Positions 49,001 through 61,765 of a stretch of DNA of 64,000 nt are shown here, in pieces. The notes under the pieces are model-generated. The model ran no database searches and was not told where the DNA came from. It saw nothing but the letters and a program-made list of their open reading frames with translations. The translations under genes were made by a program, and so were the position numbers. Within the stretch, counting starts at the first letter, position 1. Every line of letters begins with the position of its first letter. The DNA comes from Atrichornis clamosus (Eukaryota; Chordata; Aves; Passeriformes; Menuridae), in the NCBI GenBank assembly GCA_013400975.1, contig WBMZ01011422.1, forward strand, positions 1 to 64,000, in the 5' to 3' direction.

Positions 49001-51245
49001 CAACACAGTACACACATACCTATTCTTTACATCGGTGTATGTGCTCAAGTAAGACCTTGAATTGTCTGATGAATGTCTTTGGTTTATAAACGTATCTCAT
49101 TTCTTTTCTTCCCTGCTCTTCCACTCCAGGCCTCTAAAAACTATAGGACCAAAGACAATTGCCTCTCATGGCTTTGATTCATTCTTGAGAATATAGATTA
49201 GAAGCAGGAAGCCAAGGAGACCTTGGGATGATTTTAATTGCCTGCAGTTACTTTTGGAAAAGAGAATAGATATGCAAGGTCCTTGATGAAAGACAGATGG
49301 ATGACTAAAGTCTACCTCATTATAAGCTGCTGCAGCAGAAACGGGCATGTGGCAGCACTCATTTGAGCAATACACACATAATCTTACCATCTCCTCCTAA
49401 AGACAGACAATGTTAGAGGCTCTCCACAGCTGGACAGCAAGTTTTTGGGATGAGACTACGATATGCATGCAGACACCATGAAATGAATTAGAACTCAATT
49501 CATCACTGAATTGAAAAGAGGGGAGGAAAAAAGGCAAAGTCACCAAATGATTCATTTCACAGGCTCAGTAAACATGCTTGCACTCCTGCATAATTGACCT
49601 CCAGCTTGGCCGGGAGGAATTTTTCCTGTGACACGAGGTATCTACACTTTGCCTTGTGCTGTGTCTGCTAGAATGGCTTTCTTATTGTTATCTAGATTGC
49701 ACCTCACTACAACCAGAAGGATGTCACGGACTCCTTTCATATGAAACACAGGAAGAAGTCAGAGCTAACAGGGTGTCTTCCAGGGACATCATCTCTCATT
49801 TTAATGTTTTATGCAACCAACCTTTTGTTCCTTGTCCTAAAGCTTACCAAGATCTGTAAAGGCCCATTCCTCTAGGGTCTGGTTAACCCCTTGCATTGTT
49901 TGCATTAGATTGGTTGCTTATTTGTATCCCCCTTTGTGGGTTTGCCCTGTGTTTTGTGTGCTGCTGAGGCAGAGGAGCTGCCCACTGAAGAAGGACAAAG
50001 AGGAAGCCAGGGTTGTTGAGACCTCAGTTTGACAGGTTGGCACACATGTCATTCAAGAGCTGTAACTACTCTCTACCAAATTGTCACTGCTGCTAACATA
50101 CAAAACATTTCCTTTGAGGGGAGTTTTAGGTAAAAAAAGCAAAGTATAGAGATCAATATCTTTGTGACACCACAACTTCTGAAATTCAGTTACACCCTTC
50201 ACTGAAGGACTGGTAGTTCAGTAGACACTTGCTCAAGGATGCTCAGTGGTGTTTGTCTAAACCAAGGGTACTGCTTCTCCTTTGGATGCTGCTTCACCAA
50301 GCACATGAGGTCAATTGACTGACTCCTCTTTTGGACTGCCATGGAAAAGAAACTACTCATTGTTTGATTTATAATTAAAAACATGTTATAAATTCATGAA
50401 GGAGCAAACGGTTTCACTGTTCTAAGAATAAGTTGTTATATAGTGTCATGTTTAAGTTTTTAAAGAAAGGAGGACACCAACGAAGATACTTGACAGCTCC
50501 AAGAAAGGAACAGGGAAAGTAAGTTATATAGGGACACTAATGGATTTACAGGAGACATTTCAGCCTCACAAAGTCTTTGCAATTCTTTAATGAGATTTCT
50601 GGTTTGCTCCCCATGGAATCAGCATTGAGAACATACCCAAGTGATGCTTCATCACAGAAAGCAGCAGAAATAGGAGGCATATGGCAATAGACTGAGAGAC
50701 AATATAATTTTGCTCAGAAAAAGGACAAAAATGATACCAAGAAATTATATTCAAACCACTTACAGGAAAAAAGAAATAAAACCACAGTCATCCACAGGAA
50801 GCAATTTGTATCCTATTTGGCTGCCTTTAATGCAACTTGAACATAACAGGCAGTGTACTGAATCTACACTTTCCAAAACAGGACTAGGGCAGGACAGCTG
50901 TGCCCTATAACTTGATTAATACACAGCCAGAAAGCAGCAAGCTGGACGTTTGTTTTTATTAACCCCTTAAGTCTGTTCAAACTTCTGTAGTTTTAGTACA
51001 CTCCTAGCACTGCTGAACCATTCAGAGTCATGACAAGCAATTTTTAAGATCCAGGACTTATGAACCCAGACCCTCATCCACAGCAAAAAGCCATGAATGT
51101 GTCACTGCCTAAGAGCTGTCAACAGGGACACTGAAAGAACTGGACTCCACCCCAACACATGAAGTGGCCAGCACAATTTTGCACTCTCCTACGCACTGAT
51201 CCAAGCTGTGGAAACGAGCTCCAACCTCAATGGACAATGCATCAA
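46006..51245. other. Non-coding interval
   Basis: Contains one short exon-like segment (48747-48781) inside an ATG-initiated open frame (48569-48844, 91 codons) with no recognised domain. No mobile element is recognised. Confidence 0.55.
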
Positions 51246-51400
51246 TAGCATGAATCATTAATAATAGTTCATAATATGAAGAATACACTGTTTCCTAAGC
51301 ATTACAAACCACTAAACTGAGGCTGGACCTGGAGAAATTGAGAGGAAGCAATTCATTTCCCCAGGGAACACAGGACCAGGGTTATGAAAAACCTCTAGAC
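51246..51400 (+). mobile_element. Possible second MIR-like SINE fragment
   Basis: aataatagttcataata, then tttcctaagcattacaaacc, aaactgaggc, gagaaattgagaggaagcaa and tttccccagggaacacagga. These blocks follow the order of a MIR element, but each match is short and diverged. Confidence 0.3.
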
Positions 51401-53989
51401 ATCACAGGGCTGGGAACCTTGACTTCCCAACAGTGCTGCAGAGCGTCATTATATGATGAAGTGTCCAAATACTGACAGTAGGGATGCAATGTCAACTGCT
51501 CTGTGCGCAGAAGGGGGCCTCAGGTGGGCTTGACGAGGAGCTGATAAAAGTTTTTGGAAGACACCTTACAAGGAAATATGAAAGCAGACTAGAACTGGAC
51601 TTGCACTGCTGATGTTCATTTTTCAAGGGGACCAGAGGGGACAAAAGTAATCAAAAGACCACATTTCTGTTTTCAATACTGATACTTTTTAAATAATTTA
51701 ATATTGTCTTTGTAAGTTAAATAGATGTTCCAGATAAAGCTTTGCAGACAATATGGGTGTTAAAGCCTTTTGTACCGAGATTGGCTACCATCTTTTCAAA
51801 GTATTTACAAAATATCACCGAACAGTCAGACCTCTCACCTCCTTCTTATTTGTGTTCTGTGAACCACTACATGCGTTGTAATGCAAACTGTGCAATATAT
51901 CTATATGACTTGATTCTTTCCATATTATCTCGGTGTCTTACATGAAACATGATTTCAGAGCCAGTGAAAGCCAAGATTCCCCCCGTGTAACCTGTGCAGG
52001 AGTGTTTTCAGTCATTTGCATCAGAGCTGCAATAGGACAAGGACCACTGCCACATTTATGGCATGTTTCAACCACGTGAAACATCTTTTTTGCCACTCAC
52101 AAAAGCTGAATGATCTTGTAAGGGCAGCTTCCTTTAAAACAAGCTAACTTCCAGCACAAGCATGAAAGCCTTTAGTTTGTACATAAAATCCAAAAGCAAA
52201 GAGGAGAGACTGGAAGGGTCCACAAGGCCCCTCTCTGCACCACTGCCCCCGTGCTCCCGCAGTGGCTGTTGCTGCTGACAGCACCACGGAGCATTTCACC
52301 AAGCTGTCCATGTCAGGCTGGTTCCAATTCATTCTCGCTGCCTGACAGACATGACCTGCGAGAAGCAGCTGACAAGCAGTCAGTTCATTGCCTCATGAAA
52401 GACGGACATATTCGCTGCCATTCAAGCCTGATTTTTCATAAGAACAAGACTATGCTGTTCCAAATGTTGCACTCAGCATGTTGGAATGATGCCTTTGATC
52501 AGGGGCACTGGGGCCAGCAGAAAAATGAATTATTACACAAGACAGTGTCTTTGTCCATTTCTACAGTTTAAGAGAAAGATGCAGGCACTCAACCAACTGA
52601 CTGCTTGATAGTGTTGTTTCTGTAATACCCAGGACCCTGGTAGATTTCTAAAACAGAGACATGACCAGACTGTTCTTCTGAATCAAATATCAGCCTACTT
52701 GATTCATCAGAATGGTGGAGGTGACAGTGTATGAGATGATGCTGTGCCTGCAGTGGCTTAGAAGTCATGGTTTATGGTAAAAAAAGACTAAAACACTAAA
52801 ACAAGGTTGTACTTAAAAATGGTAACAGAATAATGACTTGAGAACGCTATTTCTTTAGGTTGCTGATTTTTATCTCAAAATTATTTCTATTTGAAAGTGC
52901 TTTGCCTGGAAATGAGATTGCTTGCTAAATTGTAAATATTTGGGTTTCTTCCCAGGAAGAATCCCCTGACTTTCTAAGATCAAAAAAGTGCTTAGGCTTC
53001 CTTTGGCTCATGCTCAGGTGCTTCTTTTTATAAAACTGAACACCTACAAATTATACTGTAGCAATTATAGATATATCCCTTAACAAATGAGGAGCTAAGA
53101 AATTTAATGATGCAATCTGGTAACTAGACATATGGGAAATTACACAAAGAGGGAAAAGCAAGATTAAAAAAATCCACATAATTAGACAGTGAGATGAACC
53201 CCTAGACCACACCTAGCCACCCCTCCCTAAAAACACATCAGGCACCCTGTTGCACTGCTCATCTCATGTTCCTTTCCTTAGAGAGAAGTGAGTAGTGATT
53301 GATCATGTATTCATGTGCTCTCACAAGGTCTCAGATGATGCTCTCATTAGAGAGACTGCTGTAAATCCTGTTGTTTAATTGATACTAGGTAGATTCCTAC
53401 CTGCTGGCACACTCCTCTCACCTGGTTCACCAAACATCTTCTCATTCAGAACGCTTCGTCTCCCCTCAAGATCTCAAAATGCAGCATCAAGTATGGTCAA
53501 ACCATACTCTAACACAAATGTGCAGTGATTCCTACTTTATGTATGTAAAACTGAGATCTCCAGCAACACAGGGCAACTCCATACACTCTTCACTCATCCT
53601 GGGATACAATGGAGAACCCAGGATACAAATCCTGCCTCTGAACCATCCAAGCTCTGTTTCCATCTACCACAAGTAAATACATTCAAGATGGAGCCTGATC
53701 TGAACAGAACTAGTCTTGTTTTTGCCTCTGCTTTTCAATGGGAAGAAAATTGTGCTGTTCCAAATTCTGTAAGTGGAATTCTGCTTCAGAGCCTCAATTT
53801 TCATATAGTTAAAAAGTTTCATCTAATTTCTAGCCTGAAAGTATTCCTCAATAATCTATGCCCTGCTGTTCTTGTGCCAAGACTGTCTGTTAGCTTAAAT
53901 TATTCTTTCCAGCACACAGAGCAAACCCCTGTTGCCTCTTTGCCATCATTTTACTAGGTGACATAAATCTTCTTCTCCCTTTGTATTAC
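51401..53989. other. Non-coding interval
   Basis: AT-rich single-copy-looking DNA. The segment near 52.2-52.35 kb is slightly richer in GC. No gene, RNA or mobile element is recognised. Confidence 0.6.
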
Positions 53990-54770
53990 CTTTTCCTTAA
54001 AGCAAACCATCAGTGAACACATTTCTAAGTTCAACCTTCTTGAATATGAGTGACCACAACTGCACTCTTGATTCCAAATACACCACAGATGCAATGCCCC
54101 TCTCTATCACCTGCACAGATAGGATTGCATTTGCCCTTTCCCCAGCTGCATCACACTGACATCTTATGCTGTAATATACAATACAGGTTTTCACAAAACA
54201 TATTGCACAAATTAACCCAATCCTTTTCTGCAATAAAATAATTGAATTTCTAGACAAAACAAATATTGCAAGTCTTATCTGGACCAAGCCACAAGCACTA
54301 GTGCCTCACTTCTCTCTAAGTTATGAGCCTATTTTCCAGCAAAGCGGATTATGTTTAATCCTTAGGTGAATAACCTTGCACTTGGTACCATGCCATTTCA
54401 CAACATTTCTACTGCATAATCTTCAAGGTCATCCAATTCTTCTTGCACAGTATCTTGATCTTCCTTTTATTGATGTGTCTCACAACTTTGTGTCAGTAAC
54501 AAAAGGCTATTTCATTAACAGTCTCTATTTTCTGAGCCAAAGTCACTAACAAAAATATTAAGCAAGATTGGTCCCCAAACTACTCCCTGATAAAGTCTCA
54601 CTAACCACCCTCCAGCCTTCCTTCTACAGTATCACTTTCTGCCATCTTCTTGTTACCCAGGTGCTTCTACTACTTTCTAATCCCCATCTTCTCCAGTCTA
54701 TTTAACTCCCTGTGAATTGTAGCTTTAAATAATTTCTGTTTATTGCATTTCTTTGCCAAGACGATCCGTT
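53990..54770 (-). mobile_element. Ancient CR1/L3-clade LINE fragment (antisense)
   Basis: Read on the minus strand this is an old non-LTR retrotransposon. From 5' to 3' it shows gactggagaagatgggga (about 54690), the ggctggagggtggttagtga block (about 54600-54620), and a reverse-transcriptase core translating as QGVVWGPILLNIFVSD (54588-54542). That core matches the family pattern QGSVLGPxLFNIFxxDLD. Near 54050-54100 it shows YLESRVQLWSLIFKK, the counterpart of CR1 'LEYCVQLW'. One single-base frameshift lies between the ggctggagg block and QG. Divergence is much higher than in the three recent CR1 copies. Confidence 0.75.
53997..54287 (-). pseudogene. ORF2 C-terminal remnant of the ancient LINE
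   Basis: About 96 open codons on the minus strand. The recognisable part is the C-terminal third, containing YLESRVQLWSLIFKK, which aligns with the conserved LEYCVQFW-xxxYKKD segment of CR1 ORF2. The N-terminal part is degraded and has no match I can name. It lies downstream, in the element's sense, of the reverse-transcriptase motif segment at 54542-54588, in the order expected for ORF2. There is no intact start codon of the element. Confidence 0.6.
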
Positions 54771-54829
54771 ATTTCATTACTTAAAGGTATCATATAAATT
54801 TGGCACGATCTCTGAAAACCCTGTGTTGT

Positions 54830-55135
54830 ATTTGGTCGCTTGCCGAGGTGAACAGCTCTGGCGCAGGCACGTCGTGCAGCGGAGCAGGGGATTGCAGTGA
54901 ACGGGGCGAGTTTCTAGAGACAGGGGAGCCACAGAGAGCACCAGCACCAGCTGGGAGCTGGCAGCTCCCTGGACAGCAGCTGCAGAGGTGTAGGTGGGAT
55001 CGGGAGAGACAGCGGGGGCCTCTGCTCCCACACGAAGTGATCCTGGGGACAGCCGGCGACTGGAGCAGGCCAGCAGGGCGTGGTGCGGCAGTTCTCAGGA
55101 AGGGTGTGCAGGATGGGTGCCTCTCCAGAGGAGGC
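54830..55135. other. GC- and CpG-rich patch of unknown origin
   Basis: About 15 CpGs fall within some 260 bases, against almost none for kilobases either side. Both strands are open across it for more than 500 bases: + 54800-55321 (opening TTG) and - 55305-54790. The long double-open state is largely what GC richness produces. It starts just beyond the old LINE fragment and may be inserted in it. I recognise no protein family, LTR or tRNA primer-binding site in it. Possibilities are a small CpG island with a promoter, or a fragment of an endogenous retrovirus leader. Confidence 0.55.
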
Positions 55136-55137
55136 CA

Positions 55138-55156
55138 TTCCACTGGTCCAGTGGAA
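55138..55156. repeat. 9-bp perfect inverted repeat, 1-base centre
   Basis: ttccactgg, t, ccagtggaa. Confidence 0.92.
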
Positions 55157-55190
55157 GAATCTAAGAACACACCACTCAGCAACTGCTCAG

Positions 55191-55244
55191 TCTTTGGAAC
55201 AGCTAACAGGATATTCTTTGGAACAGCTAACAGGATATTCTTTG
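55191..55244. repeat. 24-bp tandem repeat, about 2.3 copies
   Basis: Unit tctttggaacagctaacagg plus atat, twice without mismatch (55191-55214, 55215-55238), followed by the first six bases of a third. Confidence 0.95.
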
Positions 55245-56335
55245 GGTGTTTTCCTATTTTGTATTCATTCTTGCTTATTCTCTGCTTGCCAAATTGGTCT
55301 ATCATCTTGAATATGTACTGAGGTTAGATTAGATGTCTACCTACCCCTGAGATTTCCTGTTGTTTAGCCAAGTGGTGTAAATTCAGATTTCACAGATTTA
55401 TTTAAAACCCCCACAAGATTCTTACTTCGACACTAGAATTTCATGTGCAAATTGTAGCAGATTTCTGGGAAACATATATCCAACCCCTCAGGCATGTCCC
55501 AAAGTTTTGTATCCACCTAGAATAAGGTAGTTGTCTCTCCTTCATACCTCAGAGCTACTGTCACCTTTCTTTTGTTAGCCCCCAGTACTGACAAGGCTGG
55601 GAAAGTATTGGCTTGATCAGGTCCAACCCAATCATCTTTCCTGAACAGAAAGGCAAAGCAGTTTCTTAGTTTTAGAGCTTCACCAATGTCCCATTCAATT
55701 TTAACACAAACATATTGCATAGTGCATCTCCCCCCATCCCCTCACTCTTTCCTCACTTTGTAATTATTTGATTGCAAGATCTTTTTTCTATTTGCTTTAT
55801 TTCCCTTTGCTTTGAGTCCAGCTCAAGCTGGTTTTTGACAGTTCTTACTTTCTCTCTAGGGAGCCATGTGAAATTTTCCTCTTAGTTTTAAACTTTTGTG
55901 CTTATTTAAGCTACTTCATTAATTTAGACCTAGGGCCTAAAAATTCTATTTCTGTTTTTTTAGGACTTTTTAATGTCAAAAGTGGGAATCACCCTCAGGA
56001 TAAGAGTAATGTTGAGGCTGAGATTGTCCAACAATCATGTTCACTATAGTTTAAACATCCATTCTGAATAAGAATTTTCTAACTTAAATGCCCCCAAGAC
56101 TGAGGAGCAGGCAAAACTCCCAGAACAAATCCCATTCATGTGGCTTCACTCCTCATTAAGTATCACATTCTGATATTGTTTCAGTCTTTGAGGCTGAACA
56201 GTTGATTGTCTCCATAATTCATTCTTCCACTTTCTCTCAGTGACCAAGGGGGAGCTCCATGATTACCTGATAAATAAGTATTACATTGTCTCACATTAAA
56301 GACAGGAATGCCTCCCAGGGATCCCACATAATGAC

Positions 56336-56373
56336 CAACAATAACAAAAGATGACAACAATAACAAAAGATGA
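56336..56373. repeat. 19-bp tandem duplication
   Basis: caacaataacaaaagatga twice, without mismatch. Confidence 0.95.
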
Positions 56374-59300
56374 CTTTTCCCTACTAAATGCATACTGGAA
56401 GAGATAGAAAAAACAGAAGACAAAAGGTTACAGTTATTGCTTGCTCACTAGTTCTGCTTAAATGTTTGGGAGCTCACACCCTTTACCATGACTCATTAGC
56501 AATTTCCCTTCCAGATACACTGGACAAAATGGACAAAGAGCTATTTATGTCAAAGTGAATCCCTGTTCTCAGAGAGCTTCTGACCCTGCATTGCACTGAA
56601 GCAAAGAGGTCTCCATTTAGCCAGGGAGCCTGGAACAGACCCTATGGCTGCCATCTATCGGCATGCAAACCTGAGCTCTGGCAGCTCTCCATCACTTCCA
56701 GTGGGCAACAGCTCCAAGGGCAGAGTTAAACTGTCTCATACCTTGTGGTGTCCCAGGTTCTCAGTCTGCTCTTCTTCAGGCTCCTCTGGAACAATGAATT
56801 CAGAGGAGATTGTTTTGCAACAGCAAATGTTTCTTCTGACAACTCACATTATAGAGTAAGCAGGACACCAAAACTGAGCAGTACTTTGTTCCACTATTCA
56901 GTATCCAAAACCTGTATTTGAGAAATGAGGAAAGTGGGTAGCATTTATATCTAAATGAAGGATAGAATTCCCCCTCTCATATGCCCTCAGAAGAGAAGGG
57001 AAAATGTGCCACAGAGACATCTGGATGGTTTTCAGGACTTGAGTGCTTTCCATCTGGGACCATAAATAAAAAAGTAGCACTGCAAGAATTTTCCATTTCT
57101 AGACCAGACAATAAAATTACCTACTCCCAGAGCCATTAGATGCCAGAACAGAAAAAGTAACAACTTCATTTTAAATAATCATTGATCAAAATTGAGCTGC
57201 ATCTGGATGTGACAGTAGCTAGGACAGATTTGGTAGTGCATGCCTGCAGGTCAGTCAACTAGAACATGCTCTTCCACAACTACAAACGGCACATCCAACA
57301 TGAAATTCTGACACGTGTGCAGGCACAAAGCTGAGATGCAGCAAGTTAACCTAGGCCTCATCCTGTTGCCATGTGCCCAGCAGAGTCCTGCCCGAGTGTC
57401 CCAGGAGACAGCTGGTTGGCATTTCCACTTGCAGGAACCTGCTATGCTTCTCAAAAGACATATGCACTCCAATAGAGCAGGAGAAAGCAGCTGACATTGA
57501 AACTCTGGCAAGAGCCTATTGTTATACTGGCCAAATCCAAACATTTGCTCAAAAATCCAAACAAAGCAAACCAAAATTCCCACTGCGGTCAAGTGGACTC
57601 TTGTATAAACATGGCTAACCAAGGTCTTTCAAACAGTGACTATTCTCCTCTTAGACCTCTGACCTATTTCTGGAAGCACTTCTATAATTAATACTAATGA
57701 ATTAGAATTAATACTACTACTAAGACTGATGTTTTAGAAGCTGCCTGGGCAATATGGATGCCCATACCTTTCTATTTTTAATGGGAACTCAGCATCCAGA
57801 TATCTTAAAATTACTTTCTGTTTCCACATAGCACATAAACCCCCTTCCCTGATAATATGCCATAACTGATTGGCACAGTCCTGGCATGGAGACCAGGGTG
57901 TTGAACCTCCCTCTGAAGCAAAAAGGTTTCTCCAGGCCTGCTCCAGGCAAAGAGGACTGGAGTGGGAACTGCCATTCCCAAGAAGCTGGAGAAGAACAGC
58001 ATTCCGCAGCACTGACAGTGGCACATGCCCTTGCTGGCCCAACACACACACTCTCAAGCTGGAGAACATGTTTAATGAGCCACTGTACCAGCTAATGCAA
58101 AGGTTTTATACCAGATAAAACAAGGGGTAAATGCATGTTTAAATGAAAAATATTCTCTTCTATATTAACATGCACGATTTCACTGTAGAGGGTGATTTAC
58201 ATTTATTGCTTGAAGAGTACTACATATTTCTTGCAAAATACACATTTCATAAAAGCCAAGAATCATTTAGAAATTGTTTAGAAAAACATCTCCCTTGAAA
58301 CTATGTAGAGTATTTCAGGGTAATCGCACCTTCATCATTTGTTCCTCATCTTTAGGGTAGACTGGCCAGCTCAGGATTCCCATACTTCATCATCAAACTA
58401 TCCTCAGTTCCAGTGGTGAAATGTCAAGTCCTCAGGCATCTTGTATTGCAGCTTCCTTCCTTTGCAAAATTTCCTTACTTTCCTTACTCCTTCCTAGCTG
58501 ACCTCCTCTGAACACAGCCAGAGCAGGAATTAAAGCAAAACCCTGCAAAGTAACTAGAGCAAGTCTATGATCTAACATAAGATTTCAATTCGTGTTTTTC
58601 ATTCTTCATACAATCCAGTTCTGATTAAAAATGGACAAAAAACATATTACAGTCCACCACCAGTGGCTTGGGGACAGAGTGGATTAATTACCATAAATGT
58701 TCTTCTAAACAGATTTCACAGTCTGGCACCACCAGGTCACTGAGGTAGTTTCCAAGGCTTGAACACCATAAAGTTTTGCCTCTAGGGCAACACGTGGTTC
58801 CTGGCAGAAGCAGCACTGATGTTTATGCTGCTGTCACTGCACTTAGGAAATTGTCCTTCACCCATGTAGTATTGGCCTTGTCTTAAGAGAGGATGTAATT
58901 TCCCAGCTGTAATCTCCATAAGCATTTCTAAGTGGTACTTTGATGCCTTGTCTGTAAGTACTGATGCCAAAGAACAACTCAAATTAAGAGATAATGGGGC
59001 AAACACTGGCCTATATATTGAATTCCTTTCTTTTTCTTGCAGAGTAGCAGAGTAGGCTGCACACAAAAAGAGTTCTGCATCACAAGTAAATCATCAACAA
59101 AAAGCACCACAGTCACACTCTTACAGTAATCTCTCGAGGTTCAGTGTGCCACTGCTGCTACACAACTGCCTGGAAGGTGAAAAATTCAAAAGTCTCCTTT
59201 CACAACAAACTGCTTCCCTCTCTAACTTCACATATGTTTGCACAGACTGCCACTCTTCCTAAATTTAATTTGGAGTTAATTATTGGATACTTCCAAAAAA

Positions 59301-61738
59301 AAACCCATAAAAACCATTCAAGAAAAAAAGTCATCAAGGTTAATACAATCTCCATCTGAAGGTGCAACTCACCTGAACTTCAACTGAAGTAATTACTAAC
59401 AAACGAGATAGGAAGGATGCTACCTCTTCAGTGCTGGAAATACTTGGCATTTTTCAGGAATGGTTAAAAAATGAGCCAAGACCAAAAGCTATAGCAGCTT
59501 GCAAGATCAATCTCCACAGCTCTGCCATTTTACACAACGGGGGGAGTCATTATAAGACGACCAGACTAAATCTGCTCCCTTCACTTCTACTAAACCAAAG
59601 AGAAAGTGCCCCAAAATTATAACCCTTGGATTCAGCTATGAAAGAAAGTGTAGGGAGGTCTTGGCTTTAGTAATTGAAGGGACTTAATATGCTAAGACTA
59701 CATGAAGAAGTGGCCACAGGACCTGGGCAGTTTATTGCTCCCCTCCCACTCTCTTCCAGCGTATACATGAAGCAGCAGGTATTAACGGTTATCAATTTCC
59801 ACCTAAAAAAAGCAATAAAGGGTAGTAATATCTGTAAGAGCTTATCCATAAAGGAATATTTCAAAATCAACTAAGAATCTATTTCTGAAGTACAACAGCT
59901 ATGTTGCTTTCACTCCCCATCTGCACAGTCCCCTTTCACATTAAGAATTCCTCTTTGCAGTTAAGCGTCTGAAGTGATTACGCCTAAACCACATGACAGC
60001 CTTCTTGGTGTGGAAAAAGAGTGTTGATCGTGGCAGGGGCAGACTTGTGGCTTCAAGCCCACGATTCCCAGCTAGCTGTCTGAACCAATAAACCTGAGAA
60101 GAAGCCTTTCTCCTGCATCAAAAACATAAGCAGCAATGGACCTACTGCGTGCCCCCTAGAAATTGCTGTCATGTACATGCATATAAACGCAGGGGTCAAA
60201 TTATCTCTCTCAAGGTGATGCAGAGATTTCATTACTTTGAAAATGATAGAATCCAGTGGAGGTGAATCCTTATTAGATGGAGTGGTCAAGTGAAACACAT
60301 TGTTTTATTCATGATGAGATCGTGACTGCATTATCAAAAATGCCTAAATGAGGTTTCAACTCAGCATTTTTCCTAACTGTGATGCTCTGGTTTAAACTGG
60401 GTCTCCTGTTTGTTTTCCAGACCTTCCCTCTTTCAACCTCTGAAAATGAAGCCAGCCAATTGCATACCTGGATGCTTTTGATTTGATGATTCAGTGCTGA
60501 GGACACACACCTGAACCATACAGTCCTGGTGTGAAGTCATAGATATTTTGGGGCCAGTTGGGTCTGATATAGTAAAATGGCACCAGGCTTACTTACCAGG
60601 ACACAGGGAATGAACTGAGGAAACTGGAAATCTAGAACAGAAACCTGGGAATTGGGGCTTCCACATTGCAGTCTTTCCTGCAGCTTACCTCATCAATGAC
60701 GCTCAGCTGATCACAGAGTTCTTCAACGTCACTGTTTTCTCAGCTGACTCACAAGAGTGTTAGGAAACTTGAGTAAATTATGTGCTCAGTGATACACAAA
60801 ATAGCTCTGGAGGGTTTCCAGAGCCACCTGGAACACTCAGGCCTTCCAAAGTCTTAGAAAGCATCAAGAAATGATGTATATTGTATGTAAAAACTTGCGT
60901 GTTTTTCTTTCGCAGTGTGATGACTCAGTAGAGCTTGGGTTAAGTAGGAGAGCTGTGGAGTCATTTAAATGCCTCCCTTTGGCACTCTGCACAAGCCCTC
61001 TGGTCCCCCGGTGCTTCTCCCCTTCTGCACCCCGCCACACACACTCTGCAATTCACATTAGCACTTGGAAGTTCAGTGTTGTTTGAACTCCAAACATCTG
61101 CCACCAAATTATTTCACTCTCCCAGTTCACTGAGCAGACATTCTGCATCACTGAACTACAGAGTTTATCCACTGACAACAGGCTGATCGTCGCAGCGCCA
61201 ACCTTTCACAGCTAAAGTGCACTTATGTGAGGGGAACCACTCAGAGCACGCTGCAAAAAAAAGAAAGAGGATGGTTCTTCTGATAAATACAGAGAGTTTC
61301 TTCCCTTCCCCAGCTGAAACAGACCCTCAAAGCAGGTATCTGATACAGTAAGTGGTCCATTAAATTGAGCCAGCCACTGAACGACAGTGAAATGCCTTCG
61401 GCAGGCACAGATGTGCCCGTTGTGTATGCAACAAATTGATTAAGGTCCATGCTGTCACAAGGAAGAGTCAATCAATCCAGAAGGGCTGGTTGCTAATTTC
61501 TAGCCAGGAGGAAGCTTCCCCGCTGCGCAGGGGATTATGCAAGCCTGAATCTGCAGGCATGCTTTGCCTTAGCTCCTTTGGCAGAGCGACGGGTGGATGG
61601 ATACTGCTTTTAAGTGTCCCTTTACTGATTTAAATTAGAGGAAAAAAAATCTAAAGTGCTCACGACATCTACATGAATGCAAAATGAATTCATCATGATT
61701 GGCATTATTACAATGAACAGCAAATCCCTTCATAATGG

Positions 61739-61765
61739 CAGCACATTTAAGGAGTAAATGTGCTG
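61739..61765. repeat. 11-bp perfect hairpin, 5-base loop
   Basis: cagcacattta (61739-61749), loop aggag, taaatgtgctg (61755-61765). It lies directly after a stretch with ATGAATGCAAAATGA and ATTACAATGA motifs. Confidence 0.92.

Noticed and set aside
54830..54870. Retroviral primer-binding site at tggcgcaggcacg
   Set aside because: It does not match the 3' end of any tRNA I can identify beyond the first few bases, and no LTR end precedes it convincingly.
54790..55321. 171- and 173-codon open frames on opposite strands as overlapping antisense genes
   Set aside because: Both open frames lack a usable ATG at the start and follow from GC-rich, stop-poor composition. Neither has a recognisable domain.
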